In this document: piece after piece, positions 28,510 through 38,258 of the stretch | Layout: each line of letters begins with the position of its first letter | How positions within the stretch are numbered: position 1 is the first letter of the stretch | Source of the DNA: Psychrobacillus psychrotolerans | Lineage (GTDB): Bacteria > Bacillota > Bacilli > Bacillales_A > Planococcaceae | Assembly: GCF_900115805.1 (NCBI RefSeq) | Contig: NZ_FOXU01000001.1 | Coordinates: 744,001 to 808,000, forward strand | DNA: 64,000 nt | Direction of reading: 5' to 3' | Made by a program: the position numbers and the translations under genes | Notes under the pieces: generated by a model | Told to the model about the DNA's origin: nothing | Databases searched by the model: none | Seen by the model: the letters and a program-made list of their open reading frames with translations, nothing else

Positions 28510-30921
28510 TTATAAAATAGTGGATGGATCTAAATCAATCGTTAAAATGATTCCTTTTTTTATCCACTCTGTTCGGTATATTTTTATTAACTGTTGAAGT
28601 TTTTCAACTAGTATTGGTTCTTTTTTGTATTTTATCAAACATTGGTAACGATATCTATTTTGTATCTTACTAATAGCGCTAGATGTTGGTCCTATGACCA
28701 TCGTAGTAGAGGAAAGATTCTCTCGTAACCAATCAGTCGCTAATTTTGCATATTCCGATGCTAACATAACATTTTCATGTGTTACTTGAACAAGTGTTAA
28801 ATAGTAGAAAGGTGGATATTCAAACTGTTTTCGTACTAGCATTTCTTTATGATAGAACGGTTCATACAACTGTGACTTTGAATATTCAATGGCATAATGC
28901 TCTGGGGTATAAGTTTGAATGTATACCTGTCCCTCTTTATCGTGTCGACCAGCTCGACCACTAACTTGTGTCATCAGCTGAAATGTTTTTTCAGCGGCTC
29001 TAAAATCGGCTAAATGCAGAGTGGTATCCGCGTTTAACACTCCAACCAGTGTTATATTAGGGAAATCAAGCCCTTTAGCAATCATCTGGGTACCGAGCAA
29101 AATGTCTGCTTCTCCATCTCCGAATTGTTTTAAGATCCGTTCATGAGAACCCTTTGTCCTAGTCGTATCTACATCCATCCGTAGAACTCTTGCATAAGGA
29201 AATAACTTAGTGATTTCCTCTTCTACTTTTTGAGTTCCCGTTCCGAAAAATCGTATATGCTCACTTTGACATTCTGGACATTGCTTCGGTACAGGTTCTT
29301 CATGTCCGCAATAATGACATTTCAGTTGCTCGCCTTCTCGATGATAAGTTAACGAAATATCACAATTATCGCATTCAACTACAGTTCCACAATCTCTGCA
29401 AAGTACGAATGATGAAAATCCTCTTTTGTTTAAAAATAATACGATTTGTTCTTTTTTCTCTAGCTTTTCTCTTACAGCATCCGCAAGATCTACACTGAAC
29501 ATGGAACGATTACCATTTTTCAACTCTGCACGCATATCTACAATATTCACGACTGGTAAGGGCTGTTCTTTTGCACGCATTTGTAATGTTAACAAACTGT
29601 ATACACCCTTGGAAGCTCGTGCATATGATTCAAGGGAAGGTGTTGCACTTCCTAAAATAACGGGACATTGATGAAAATTACTTCTCCATATAGCAACATC
29701 TCTTGCATGGTATCTTGGTGTATCTTCTTGTTTATATGTAGATTCATGCTCCTCGTCGAGAATTATCAAACCTAAATTTTTAAAAGGTGCAAAAATGGCA
29801 GATCTAGCTCCTACAACAACCTTAACTTCCCCACGCCAAATTTTTCGCCATTCATCAAATTTTTCTCCGACTGATAGCCCACTATGCATAACAGCTACTT
29901 GATCGTCAAAACGTAATTTAAATCTTCTAGTCATTTGGGGAGTTAATGATATTTCAGGTACAAGCATAATTGCCTGTTTGCCTTCATTTATTGACTTTTC
30001 AATAGCATTCAAATAAATTTCTGTTTTCCCGCTACCCGTAATGCCATGTAACAGAAAAGTAGTATGTTCATTATTATCCTGTGCATTATTAATTTTAGTA
30101 AGTGCTTCCTGTTGTTCGTCTGTCAATTTAAATCTATGATCCTCATCGTTATACTCTAGGCTGTTTATTTCACGGTATATTTCTTTGTTTTTTGTTTCTA
30201 AGATACCTTTATCTATTAAAGCTTTAACCGTATGATTATTTGTTTGCGTAGAATCTTTAAGTTCTAGCATTGTATACGAGGGTTGCTTCTTAAGTAAAAG
30301 CCATTCAATAAGTTCTTTTTGTTTGATTGCATTTTTGGGTAGCGTATTTAGTTGTGATAGGACTAATTCCTCATCCTGTACCATACGATACTTGGTAATT
30401 GTTTTTACCTTACCTTGTTGCTTAATGACAGTATCTAACTGGAACTTCCCTTGTTCCAGATATTTTTTCATCTGTTTTAGCATGCCGGCTTTTTCAAAAA
30501 TTTCGTATGATATAGACTCTTTTGACCCAAACAGAGCTAATGTTTCTATATCTATACCATCATGTTCTACTAATCGAATTTCTTTTTTATATGAAGCACG
30601 AAGAGCGGCAGGTAACATCACTTGAAGTGCATCTATTTCATAACAGAGTGTTTTTTGTGTCATCCACTTGGAAAGCTGTAATAATTCATCAGTTATAACA
30701 GGCTCCACATCGATTATTGAGATAATCGCTTTTAGCTTGGACATATCTAAATCAGATTTTTCTTTAATATTCGTTATAAACCCCTGTACTTTTCTATTTC
30801 CAAAGGGTACATGCACTCGACTTCCACGCTCTATCACTGTCTCTAATTTATCAGGAACTATATAGTCAAAAGGACGGTCAATAGGATAAGCTGATACATC
30901 TACGATAACTTCTACTATCAT
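28510..30921 (-). CDS. priA: Primosomal replication restart helicase PriA
   Basis: PriA reloads the replisome at stalled forks. The 803 residues include an N-terminal DNA-binding region (1-110), a winged helix, Walker A GITGSGKTEIY, the DEEH box (LIILDEEHESTYKQ) and an insertion with eight Cys in four pairs (CRDC, CDNC, CHYC, CPEC) for two zincs, then GRAGRHDKEGQVYIQT. The start overlaps the coaBC stop by four bases. Confidence 0.97.
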   Translation of the reverse strand: MIVEVIVDVSAYPIDRPFDYIVPDKLETVIERGSRVHVPFGNRKVQGFITNIKEKSDLDMSKLKAIISIIDVEPVITDELLQLSKWMTQKTLCYEIDALQVMLPAALRASYKKEIRLVEHDGIDIETLALFGSKESISYEIFEKAGMLKQMKKYLEQGKFQLDTVIKQQGKVKTITKYRMVQDEELVLSQLNTLPKNAIKQKELIEWLLLKKQPSYTMLELKDSTQTNNHTVKALIDKGILETKNKEIYREINSLEYNDEDHRFKLTDEQQEALTKINNAQDNNEHTTFLLHGITGSGKTEIYLNAIEKSINEGKQAIMLVPEISLTPQMTRRFKLRFDDQVAVMHSGLSVGEKFDEWRKIWRGEVKVVVGARSAIFAPFKNLGLIILDEEHESTYKQEDTPRYHARDVAIWRSNFHQCPVILGSATPSLESYARASKGVYSLLTLQMRAKEQPLPVVNIVDMRAELKNGNRSMFSVDLADAVREKLEKKEQIVLFLNKRGFSSFVLCRDCGTVVECDNCDISLTYHREGEQLKCHYCGHEEPVPKQCPECQSEHIRFFGTGTQKVEEEITKLFPYARVLRMDVDTTRTKGSHERILKQFGDGEADILLGTQMIAKGLDFPNITLVGVLNADTTLHLADFRAAEKTFQLMTQVSGRAGRHDKEGQVYIQTYTPEHYAIEYSKSQLYEPFYHKEMLVRKQFEYPPFYYLTLVQVTHENVMLASEYAKLATDWLRENLSSTTMVIGPTSSAISKIQNRYRYQCLIKYKKEPILVEKLQQLIKIYRTEWIKKGIILTIDLDPSTIL

Positions 30922-32123
30922 TTGGCATCATCTTTCTCCAATTGAATAATAGTTTGCAGTAATTGTAGAGCGAGCACTTTTTTAGTTTGATGTCCAAAAT
31001 ACTGTTCTATATTTTTACCTACTAACGTAACAGCATTCGTATCTGTTCCAAATCCAGATCCTTCCTCCGTCACGTCATTAGCAATAATATAATCTGCATT
31101 TTTCTTATCTAACTTGCTTTTAGCATAGTGGATCACATCATTGGTTTCTGCTGCAAAACCTATTAATAATTGGTCTTTTTTTCGTTTCCCTAACTCCAAA
31201 AGAATGTCAGTAGTTCTTTCTAATACAATTACAGACTCCCCTGGTTGTTTTTTCATCTTTTGCGAATGAACTTCCTTTGGTTTGTAATCTGCCACAGCAG
31301 CAGTTTTGACAACCATTGTTGCTGTATCAAAATGAAGTAAAACGGCATCTAACATTTCTTTGGCACTTTCTACAGAAACAAGTGTTACATTTGGTGGTGG
31401 ACTTAAACTGACAGGGCCTGATATCAAAATTGTTTCAGCTCCTAGACTAGCTGCTGCTTCTGCCATAGCGTAACCCATTTTCCCACTAGAAAAGTTAGTT
31501 AAAAAACGAACAGGATCTATTCTCTCTCTTGTTGGTCCGGCTGTAACTACAACTTTTTTTCCTTTTAAAGGTAGTTCTTTCGGGACAAAATATCCCTCCA
31601 CCAACTGTACAATCTTCTCTGGTTCCTCTAAACGACCTTTCCCAACATATCCACATGCTAAAAAACCTTCAGAAGGCTCTATAAAATGAAATCCATCTTT
31701 TGAAAGTTGGGCAATATTGCGAATAACCGCAGCATTATCATACATATGTACGTTCATCGCAGGTGCTATCCATGCATCAGCAGTAGTCGCTAATAAAGTA
31801 GTAGTGACCATATCATCAGCAATACCATTTGCTAACTTACCAATCACATTAGCTGTTGCTGGTGCTACAATTACCAGGTCAGCCCAGTCTGCTAAATCTA
31901 TATGTGCAATTACACTAGAATCCTTTTCATCAAATGTGTCAAAATACACATCATTCCTAGACATTGCTTGGAAGCTTAACGGCTGCACAAATTCCATTGC
32001 TGATTTTGTCATCATTACTTTTACATTTGCGCCTGCTTGAGTCAATTTACTAACCAGCGCAACTGCTTTGTATACAGCAATTCCACCAGTAACACAGATA
32101 AGAATTTTTTTAGAAGTTAACAT
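30918..32123 (-). CDS. coaBC: Bifunctional phosphopantothenoylcysteine decarboxylase/synthetase CoaBC
   Basis: CoaBC adds cysteine to phosphopantothenate and decarboxylates the product in coenzyme A synthesis. The 401 residues have an FMN-binding CoaC domain (1-180: VTGGIAVYKA, PATANVIGK, the PAMN motif in APAMNVHMYDN, and Cys in ACGYVGKGR) and a CoaB domain (from about 185: VTAGPTRERIDPVRFLTNFSSGKMG). A hairpin separates it from rpoZ. Confidence 0.97.
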   Translation of the reverse strand: MLTSKKILICVTGGIAVYKAVALVSKLTQAGANVKVMMTKSAMEFVQPLSFQAMSRNDVYFDTFDEKDSSVIAHIDLADWADLVIVAPATANVIGKLANGIADDMVTTTLLATTADAWIAPAMNVHMYDNAAVIRNIAQLSKDGFHFIEPSEGFLACGYVGKGRLEEPEKIVQLVEGYFVPKELPLKGKKVVVTAGPTRERIDPVRFLTNFSSGKMGYAMAEAAASLGAETILISGPVSLSPPPNVTLVSVESAKEMLDAVLLHFDTATMVVKTAAVADYKPKEVHSQKMKKQPGESVIVLERTTDILLELGKRKKDQLLIGFAAETNDVIHYAKSKLDKKNADYIIANDVTEEGSGFGTDTNAVTLVGKNIEQYFGHQTKKVLALQLLQTIIQLEKDDAK

Positions 32124-32140
32124 TATGAATTCTCTCCTCT

Positions 32141-32181
32141 AAACAACAACCTCCCAAAGAAACGTACATTCTTTGGGAGGT
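32141..32181 (-). terminator. Terminator-like hairpin between rpoZ and coaBC
   Basis: Minus-strand ACCTCCCAAAGAA pairs perfectly with TTCTTTGGGAGGT; the tail TGTTGTTTAG is only moderately T-rich. It may partly terminate the gmk-rpoZ transcript before coaBC. Confidence 0.7.
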
Positions 32182-32199
32182 CATTGCTAACAAAAATAT

Positions 32200-32424
32200 T
32201 TAAACTTCGTCTTCATAAACTACAGAATCATTTGATGATAATATAGTTAACTCACCAGCTGCAACTTCCTCTAACGCTCTTCCTACTTTTTTATAGGACA
32301 CATATGAAGTTAGACGTTCTCCGCCTTCTTCTTGTAACTGACGAGCTCGCTTGGATGCAACCGTCACTAAAGAATATTTTGAATCGATTTGCGTTTTTAA
32401 AGAATCTACAGATGGATATAACAT
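32200..32424 (-). CDS. rpoZ: RNA polymerase omega subunit
   Basis: Omega helps assemble and stabilise RNA polymerase. The 74 residues open MLYPSVDSLKTQIDSKYSLV and contain the conserved ASKRARQLQEEGG and VGRALEEVAAG stretches. It follows gmk by one base, the standard gmk-rpoZ-coaBC-priA order. Confidence 0.96.
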   Translation of the reverse strand: MLYPSVDSLKTQIDSKYSLVTVASKRARQLQEEGGERLTSYVSYKKVGRALEEVAAGELTILSSNDSVVYEDEV

Positions 32425-32425
32425 A

Positions 32426-33114
<689 letters not shown>

Positions 33115-33150
33115 CAAGTGTACTGGAAAATGATAAGATATATTAGATAA

Positions 33151-33297
33151 GTGCAAGCGCCGATGCTTTAGAAGTCGTCTAATTTAGTGACGTCGTGTCA
33201 CCACGAATAAATGACCTACATTCTACGACCTCGATATTATGAAGTAACTTTAGGCACTAGGTGCTCGAGCTCGACATATAGAAGGCGCACGCAGCAC
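33151..33297. repeat. Structured GC-rich intergenic block between gmk and rqcH
   Basis: Outer arms GTGCAAGCGCC and GGCGCACGCAGCAC can pair imperfectly; inside lie a GTGAC/GTCAC hairpin and the palindrome CGAGCTCG. Composition differs from its AT-rich surroundings. It resembles a dispersed Planococcaceae-type repeat from memory; no second copy was identified in the window. Confidence 0.5.
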
Positions 33298-33329
33298 AAT
33301 AAAAATAATGATTTGAAAGAGGAGTACTT

Positions 33330-35015
33330 ATGGCATTTGACGGTTTATTTACTATATCTATGACAACAGAATTACAACAACTCGTGTCCGGACGTATTTC
33401 TAAAATACACCAGCCCAATTCACAAGAGATATTAATGCATATTAGAGCTCAAGGTAAAAATTACAAACTTTTGTTCTCAGTTCATTCATCTTATTCACGC
33501 GTACAAATTACACACGAAACAATTGACAATCCAGCACAACCACCACTATTTTGTATGGTATTGCGTAAGCATTTAGAAGGTGGAATTATTACTGGAATTC
33601 ATCAACATGAAAGTGATCGAATTATTATTTTCCAAATACAAAGTAAAAACGAAATCGGTGATGATATTTCCCGTGAAATTCATATGGAAATAATGGGACG
33701 TCACAGTAATTTGCTTTTAGTAGATCCAACTCGCAATTTAATCTTAGAAAGTATAAAGCATCTCTCTCCTTCTATGAATAGTTATCGTACTATTTTACCA
33801 GGACAGCCCTATATTGCTCCTCCTTCTCAAAACAAGCTGAATCCACTCGATGTTTCAGAAAAACTAGAAGCAGTACTTAAATCGGCTAATGATTCGAAAG
33901 AAATTATGGATCAAATTTCTGGTTTTTCTCCATTACATGCGAAGGAAATCATGTATAGATTCCAAAGTTCAACGGATAGAGTGGAGATTTATAAGGAGTT
34001 TATCCAAGAGATTACGCATGGTGGCTCTACAAAACAAATTGTAGAAGTAAATGGAAAATCCTATTATTCACCAAATGCATTAACTCATTTGGAAGGCGAC
34101 AAATTCGATGAAGCAAGTTTAGGTAATTTATTGGATCGGGTCTATTTTGCAAAAGCAGAACGCGACCGTGTGAAGCAGCAAGCAGGAGATTTAGAAAAAT
34201 GGCTTCAAAACGAATTAAACAAATTGAAGTTAAAAATGAAAAAACTCCAAAAAGACTTTGAACAAGCAGAGAACTTAGAAACTTATCAACTATTTGGTGA
34301 GCTAGTCATGGCAAATGCACATGCGATTGAAAAAGGATTAAAAGAAGTAGAGCTAGTAAATTATTACGATGAAAATGAAAAAACAATTGTGATTCCTTTA
34401 GATGTCCGAAAAACTGCTACGCAAAATGCACAAAAGTATTATAGCCGTTATACAAAAGCTAAAACTGCATTATTAAAAATAGAACAGCAATTTGAAATTA
34501 CCAAAGATGATATTGCTTACTTTGAGTTACTGCTCCAACAAGTAATGCAAGCCTCTCCAACTGATATTGAAGAAATTCGAGAAGAGTTAATGGAGCAAGG
34601 ATTACTGAAAATGCGTGCTTCGAAAAAGAAGAAAAAGCCCGTTAAGCCAACACCAGAAAGATTTATCGCCTCGGATGGTACCGAGATATCGGTCGGCAAA
34701 AACAATAAACAGAATGATTTTGTAACTTTTAAATTAGCTCGTAAAACGGATACATGGCTTCATACAAAGGATATCCCTGGATCCCATGTAGTTATACATT
34801 CAGAGAATCCGTCAGAACAAGCACTATTAGAAGCGGCAAATCTTGCAGCATATTTTAGTAAAGCACGCGAATCTTCCTCAGTTCCGGTAGATTATACGGT
34901 AATTAAACAAGTGAAAAAACCAAATGGGGCAAAACCTGGATTTGTCATCTATTTTGAACAGACCACCTTATTTATCACACCGGACGAAGAAAAGATTAGA
35001 AATATGAAAAAGTAG
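33330..35015 (+). CDS. rqcH: Ribosome-associated quality control protein RqcH (NFACT/FbpA family)
   Basis: RqcH binds obstructed 50S subunits and recruits tRNA-Ala to add C-terminal Ala tails marking stalled peptides for degradation. The 561 residues include NFACT-N (1-220) with the Asp-Arg pair at 96-97 needed in B. subtilis for tailing, a coiled-coil (about 275-335 and 365-430, very Lys/Glu rich), and NFACT-R (from about 440: DTWLHTKDIPGSHVVI). AGAGGAG precedes the ATG. It is on the plus strand, opposite to gmk, whereas the B. subtilis genes are co-directional. Confidence 0.94.
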   Translation: MAFDGLFTISMTTELQQLVSGRISKIHQPNSQEILMHIRAQGKNYKLLFSVHSSYSRVQITHETIDNPAQPPLFCMVLRKHLEGGIITGIHQHESDRIIIFQIQSKNEIGDDISREIHMEIMGRHSNLLLVDPTRNLILESIKHLSPSMNSYRTILPGQPYIAPPSQNKLNPLDVSEKLEAVLKSANDSKEIMDQISGFSPLHAKEIMYRFQSSTDRVEIYKEFIQEITHGGSTKQIVEVNGKSYYSPNALTHLEGDKFDEASLGNLLDRVYFAKAERDRVKQQAGDLEKWLQNELNKLKLKMKKLQKDFEQAENLETYQLFGELVMANAHAIEKGLKEVELVNYYDENEKTIVIPLDVRKTATQNAQKYYSRYTKAKTALLKIEQQFEITKDDIAYFELLLQQVMQASPTDIEEIREELMEQGLLKMRASKKKKKPVKPTPERFIASDGTEISVGKNNKQNDFVTFKLARKTDTWLHTKDIPGSHVVIHSENPSEQALLEAANLAAYFSKARESSSVPVDYTVIKQVKKPNGAKPGFVIYFEQTTLFITPDEEKIRNMKK

Positions 35016-35048
35016 AAAGATGTTAATCTCTAAAAAAAGCTAAAAGAA

Positions 35049-35099
35049 AGGTCTGTTGGAAGTAAATCTTTACTTCTGTCAGACCTGTTCTTTTTTTAT
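35049..35099 (+). terminator. Terminator of rqcH, probably bidirectional
   Basis: AGGTCTG pairs with CAGACCT around an inner GAAGTAAA/TTTACTTC stem, followed on the plus strand by GTTCTTTTTTT. On the minus strand the tail TTTCTTTTAG could also serve the convergent small membrane protein gene, whose stop lies in the hairpin. Confidence 0.85.
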
Positions 35100-35432
35100 A
35101 GTTAATAATTTCAATCTTTTTCGCATAACTAGAAAACCTTTTCGAAATAATTCTGTATTAGCTACAATCTCTATGATGACTGCTTCTAACAATGCGATAG
35201 TGAACACGACTAAAAGTAAAAAAATAGCTACTTTATCGAAAATACTCTCGAAGGAATTTGGGTACGATATAAATTTTAGCCTAGTGTAAAAAAAGATTGA
35301 ACCAAAACCCAAAGCAAAAACAGGGATATATTTGAATAAGTTTGTTGATACCTTTTTCCCTAAATAGTAAGTTATTATAGCAATGAGACACATTAGAGTT
35401 AAACATACTAAGATTGCAATCTTAAAACTCAT
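35079..35432 (-). CDS. Hypothetical small membrane protein
   Basis: Not recognised. The 117 residues contain about four hydrophobic stretches: near 7-25 (AILVCLTLMCLIAIITYYL), 34-50 (KYIPVFALGFGSIFFYT), and 67-90 (VAIFLLLVVFTIALLEAVIIEIV), with a basic C terminus (RKGFLVMRKRLKLLTIKK) that should stay cytoplasmic. A GTG three codons upstream is possible, but GAGG is eight bases before the ATG chosen. It stands alone, convergent with rqcH. Confidence 0.6.
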   Translation of the reverse strand: MSFKIAILVCLTLMCLIAIITYYLGKKVSTNLFKYIPVFALGFGSIFFYTRLKFISYPNSFESIFDKVAIFLLLVVFTIALLEAVIIEIVANTELFRKGFLVMRKRLKLLTIKKEQV

Positions 35433-35733
35433 CTTGAACACCTCTTTCCGAAAATAAGAAAATATTTTTGTTTACTAAAGCCAAAATAGTCTTTACATAC
35501 CATATTCATAATATAAGCGGATAATACACTTCCTATAGAGTAGGAATTTTAATTTTCAACCTTTCTAAGAACCATGAGAGACTCAATACAAGCTTAACCA
35601 AGACATAAATAATTTAGTCTTTACTTGTTCATTCCAAACATTATATGGGAAATATCAATACCAATGGGAAAGGCCACTTGATGCGTTAACATCAAGTGGC
35701 CTTTAAAATTATTAACCCAAATCTTCTTTTATT
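35433..35733. other. Intergenic stretch downstream of the YitT-family gene
   Basis: About 300 AT-rich bases. Apart from the hairpin at 35669-35704 nothing is recognised: no small gene with a ribosome-binding site, no clear promoter. Confidence 0.5.
35669..35704 (-). terminator. Terminator-like hairpin after the YitT-family gene
   Basis: AAAGGCCACTTGATG pairs with CATCAAGTGGCCTTT, a 15-pair stem 30 bases past the stop. T-tracts on either side are short. Confidence 0.65.
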
Positions 35734-36570
35734 TTAATTGACACTAAAACTACTACCTAATACATCGCGGACTTCGTGAACGACAACGAACGCATTTTTA
35801 TCTACGCTACTGACAGTTTGCTTCAGCTGTACTAGTTCAGGTTGGTTTATAACAATATAGAGAACTTCTTTTTGGTTTTGACTGTACCCGCCTCGACCTT
35901 CTAAAATTGTTACACCACGCGACATATTGGACACTATAAATTGGCGAATTTCCTCCGAATGTTCAGAGATAATTGTCACTGCAGTTCGACTATTTAATCC
36001 TTCAATTACATAGTCAATCACTTTTGAACCTAAAAATACGGCAACAAGCGTGTACATTGCTTTTTCCTGTCCAATGATAAATACAGATCCCGCAATAACA
36101 ATAATATCAATAACTAAAACACCTTTTCCTAGACTCCATCCTAAATACTGATTGGCTAAACGAGCTAAAATGGCTGATCCTCCGGAAGTTCCGCCTGCTC
36201 TGAACATTAAACCCAGACCAAGACCTACAAACACACCAGAGAAAAGAGCAGCTAGCAATGTATCGCCATTCAATTGATGACCTACATCTTCTGTTAGAAA
36301 CAGAAACAGAGAAGAAAAAACAATTCCAATTACTGTATATATCATTGTCTTTTTGTCAAAAAATTTATAACCAATAGCCAAAAGGACCGCATTAATCATC
36401 AGGTTGACAACCCCTGGTGACCATTCAAATAGATAATAGGTAATTACCGTTACCCCAATTACCCCACCTTCGGATAATCTGTACGGAATTGCAAAATAGT
36501 TAATCCCAACTGCGAATAACAATGATCCAATAATGATTAACAATATTTCTTTCATACGTTGTTGTGCCAT
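35734..36570 (-). CDS. YitT family membrane protein (DUF161/DUF2179)
   Basis: Integral membrane protein of 278 residues with about five to six helices (first at about 8-26, IIIGSLLFAVGINYFAI) and a soluble C-terminal DUF2179 domain (about 195-275, TAVTIISEHSEEIRQFI). Conserved family stretches AIPYRLSEGGVIGV and RAGGTSGGSAILARL are present. Function is not established for the family. The LysR gene lies 99 bases upstream on the same strand and could control it. Confidence 0.88.
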   Translation of the reverse strand: MAQQRMKEILLIIIGSLLFAVGINYFAIPYRLSEGGVIGVTVITYYLFEWSPGVVNLMINAVLLAIGYKFFDKKTMIYTVIGIVFSSLFLFLTEDVGHQLNGDTLLAALFSGVFVGLGLGLMFRAGGTSGGSAILARLANQYLGWSLGKGVLVIDIIVIAGSVFIIGQEKAMYTLVAVFLGSKVIDYVIEGLNSRTAVTIISEHSEEIRQFIVSNMSRGVTILEGRGGYSQNQKEVLYIVINQPELVQLKQTVSSVDKNAFVVVHEVRDVLGSSFSVN

Positions 36571-36626
36571 ATTATGTATATCCTCCTACGAATAACCAGG
36601 CAAAAATTCTACTCTATCCCTTTTTA

Positions 36627-36645
36627 CGGGCTGTAATCCTCCACG
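36627..36645 (-). other. Short CCTCC/GGAGG hairpin between lysR and the YitT gene
   Basis: The minus strand reads CCTCCATGCGTGGAGG, a six-pair stem with a four-base loop. There is no T-tract, so it is not an ordinary terminator. Confidence 0.4.
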
Positions 36646-36669
36646 CATGGAGGTTTCACTCTATGTAGT

Positions 36670-37572
36670 TTACTGTCGGTCTTCCGACTCCCATTTCTTT
36701 GCGTGCTTCTCGATTATTTCTATTAATTTATTCATAGCTGGGGTAAGCCATTTATCTTTGTGATACGCTAGTTGAGTAGTCACAAATTCATCACTGTGCA
36801 CCCAAGGTAAAGCAACTAAGCTGCCTCGTTCTAGTTCTTCTCTCACCGTCATCAAAGGGAGATAGGAAAGACCTAATCCACACTTCACTGATTGTTTAAT
36901 AGCTTCGATATTCCAAAAAGCTATTCGTGAACAACCAACACCCTCCTCTTTAATCCATCTTTCTAGCAAATCGCGATAGCTTCCGGTCTCTGTTAAAAGT
37001 AATACTTCATCTTCCAAGTCGTTTGGAGTTATCATCGCTTTACCACATAATCGATGTCCTGCAGGTGCAATCATTACCAACGTCTCTCTTACTAAATCAT
37101 TCGTAACAATGTCAGGTCCTAATTTTTCAGGATTTGTAAATAAAGCCAAGTCAAATTTCCCAGATTTCAACTCATTATTAAGCTCCTGACTTTCGGAAGG
37201 TTGTAATATAAGTTGGACTTTTGGATACAGCCTTTTGAATTCATATAAAATAGTTGGCAGTCTATATACCATTAAAGATTCATTTGCTCCGATCAATACT
37301 GTACCGGAAGGCTCTGTATTTAATCGGGAAGAATCGACCGCTTCCTGATAAAGATGTAATATTTCCTTTGCATACGATGCTAAATGGTTCCCTGCATCTG
37401 TTAGAACAACTGTTTTTCCTAGCCGGTCAAAAAGGCGATTTCCAACAGCCTCCTCCAATGCCCTTACATGATTTGTAACTGTCGACTGTGTGTATCCCAA
37501 CTGCTCACCAGCTCGAGTAAATCCTCCACATTCAGCTACAACTAAAAAGGTCTTTAGATTGCGAAGTTCCAT
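36670..37572 (-). CDS. LysR family transcriptional regulator
   Basis: A 300-residue LysR regulator: N-terminal winged helix-turn-helix (1-60, LKTFLVVAECGGFTRAGEQLGYTQSTVTNHVRALEE) and a periplasmic-binding-like effector domain (about 90-295). An 11-residue upstream extension is possible, but GGGG lies before the ATG chosen and MELRNLKTFL is the family start. The effector is not predictable. It is divergent from the SASP gene, with the YitT gene downstream as the nearest candidate target. Confidence 0.88.
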   Translation of the reverse strand: MELRNLKTFLVVAECGGFTRAGEQLGYTQSTVTNHVRALEEAVGNRLFDRLGKTVVLTDAGNHLASYAKEILHLYQEAVDSSRLNTEPSGTVLIGANESLMVYRLPTILYEFKRLYPKVQLILQPSESQELNNELKSGKFDLALFTNPEKLGPDIVTNDLVRETLVMIAPAGHRLCGKAMITPNDLEDEVLLLTETGSYRDLLERWIKEEGVGCSRIAFWNIEAIKQSVKCGLGLSYLPLMTVREELERGSLVALPWVHSDEFVTTQLAYHKDKWLTPAMNKLIEIIEKHAKKWESEDRQ

Positions 37573-37596
37573 AGTCAATTCCCCCATACGAATAAT

Positions 37597-37618
37597 ATTC
37601 CTCATATTGTATAGGAAT
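37597..37618. promoter_or_regulatory. Candidate operator of the LysR regulator
   Basis: ATTCCT and AGGAAT form a perfect inverted repeat with ten bases between, located 25-46 bases upstream of the lysR start in the divergent gap. This is where LysR regulators usually autoregulate. Confidence 0.4.
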
Positions 37619-37831
37619 CCTATTTAAATGGCGATAGTTTTTACCGCCAAATGATATTATAGTATCTTTTTCAATATTAATGAAATTAATTATATTAATT
37701 AAAATCATTTAAAATATTAGGGTAAAGTGAATTCCTAGTTATTTATATATAATTCTTTATGCATCGGGCATTATCTTTAAAAGAATAAGCTTTCCTTTTG
37801 CGGAAAGACTACCAAAAAGGAGTGAAACAAA

Positions 37832-38104
37832 ATGGCGCAAAAAAATAAAATACTAGTACCTTCTGCACGTGAGGAGTTAGATAAATTAAAGTTGCGAGTT
37901 ATGAAGGAGCAAGGTTATAAGCTAAAAAGCAATAATCCGGACGATGTAAAATACGAAGTTGCAGAAGAGTTAAGTATTCCCTTAAATAATGGATATAACG
38001 GTAAACTTACTTCAGCACAAGCAGGCAAAATTGGTGGACCAATTGGTGGGAGTATGGTGAAAGAAATGGTTAGAATGGCGCAAGATCAAATGATGAAAAG
38101 ATAA
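37832..38104 (+). CDS. Alpha/beta-type small acid-soluble spore protein
   Basis: These proteins coat and protect spore DNA and are degraded by GPR protease at germination. The 90-residue product has the family start LVPSAREELDKLKLRVMKEQG, a likely GPR site region YEVAEE (about 47-52), and the C-terminal signature LTSAQAGKIGGPIGGSMVKEMVRMAQ. It is longer than classical 60-70 residue SASPs because of an insert around residues 28-45. AAGGAG precedes the ATG. A convincing sigma-G promoter was not found by eye. Confidence 0.92.
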   Translation: MAQKNKILVPSAREELDKLKLRVMKEQGYKLKSNNPDDVKYEVAEELSIPLNNGYNGKLTSAQAGKIGGPIGGSMVKEMVRMAQDQMMKR

Positions 38105-38172
38105 TTCCCTCTATAAATAAGGAAAACAATTCAATAGCATAAAACCTGTAGATGGGGGGATTATAAAGCTGA

Positions 38173-38206
38173 AACAGATAAGATTAAATTAATTATCTGT
38201 TTTTTG
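38173..38206 (+). terminator. Terminator of the SASP gene
   Basis: AACAGATAA pairs with TTATCTGTT, followed by TTTTT, 70 bases after the SASP stop. Confidence 0.8.
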
Positions 38207-38258
38207 ACATTAAAGTATTTCCCGAGAAATAAAAAATGAAAAGAGGAGGTCATGACAA

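Noticed and set aside
35056-35289. Plus-strand frame after rqcH
   Set aside because: It runs through the rqcH terminator and is antisense to the better-supported membrane protein gene.
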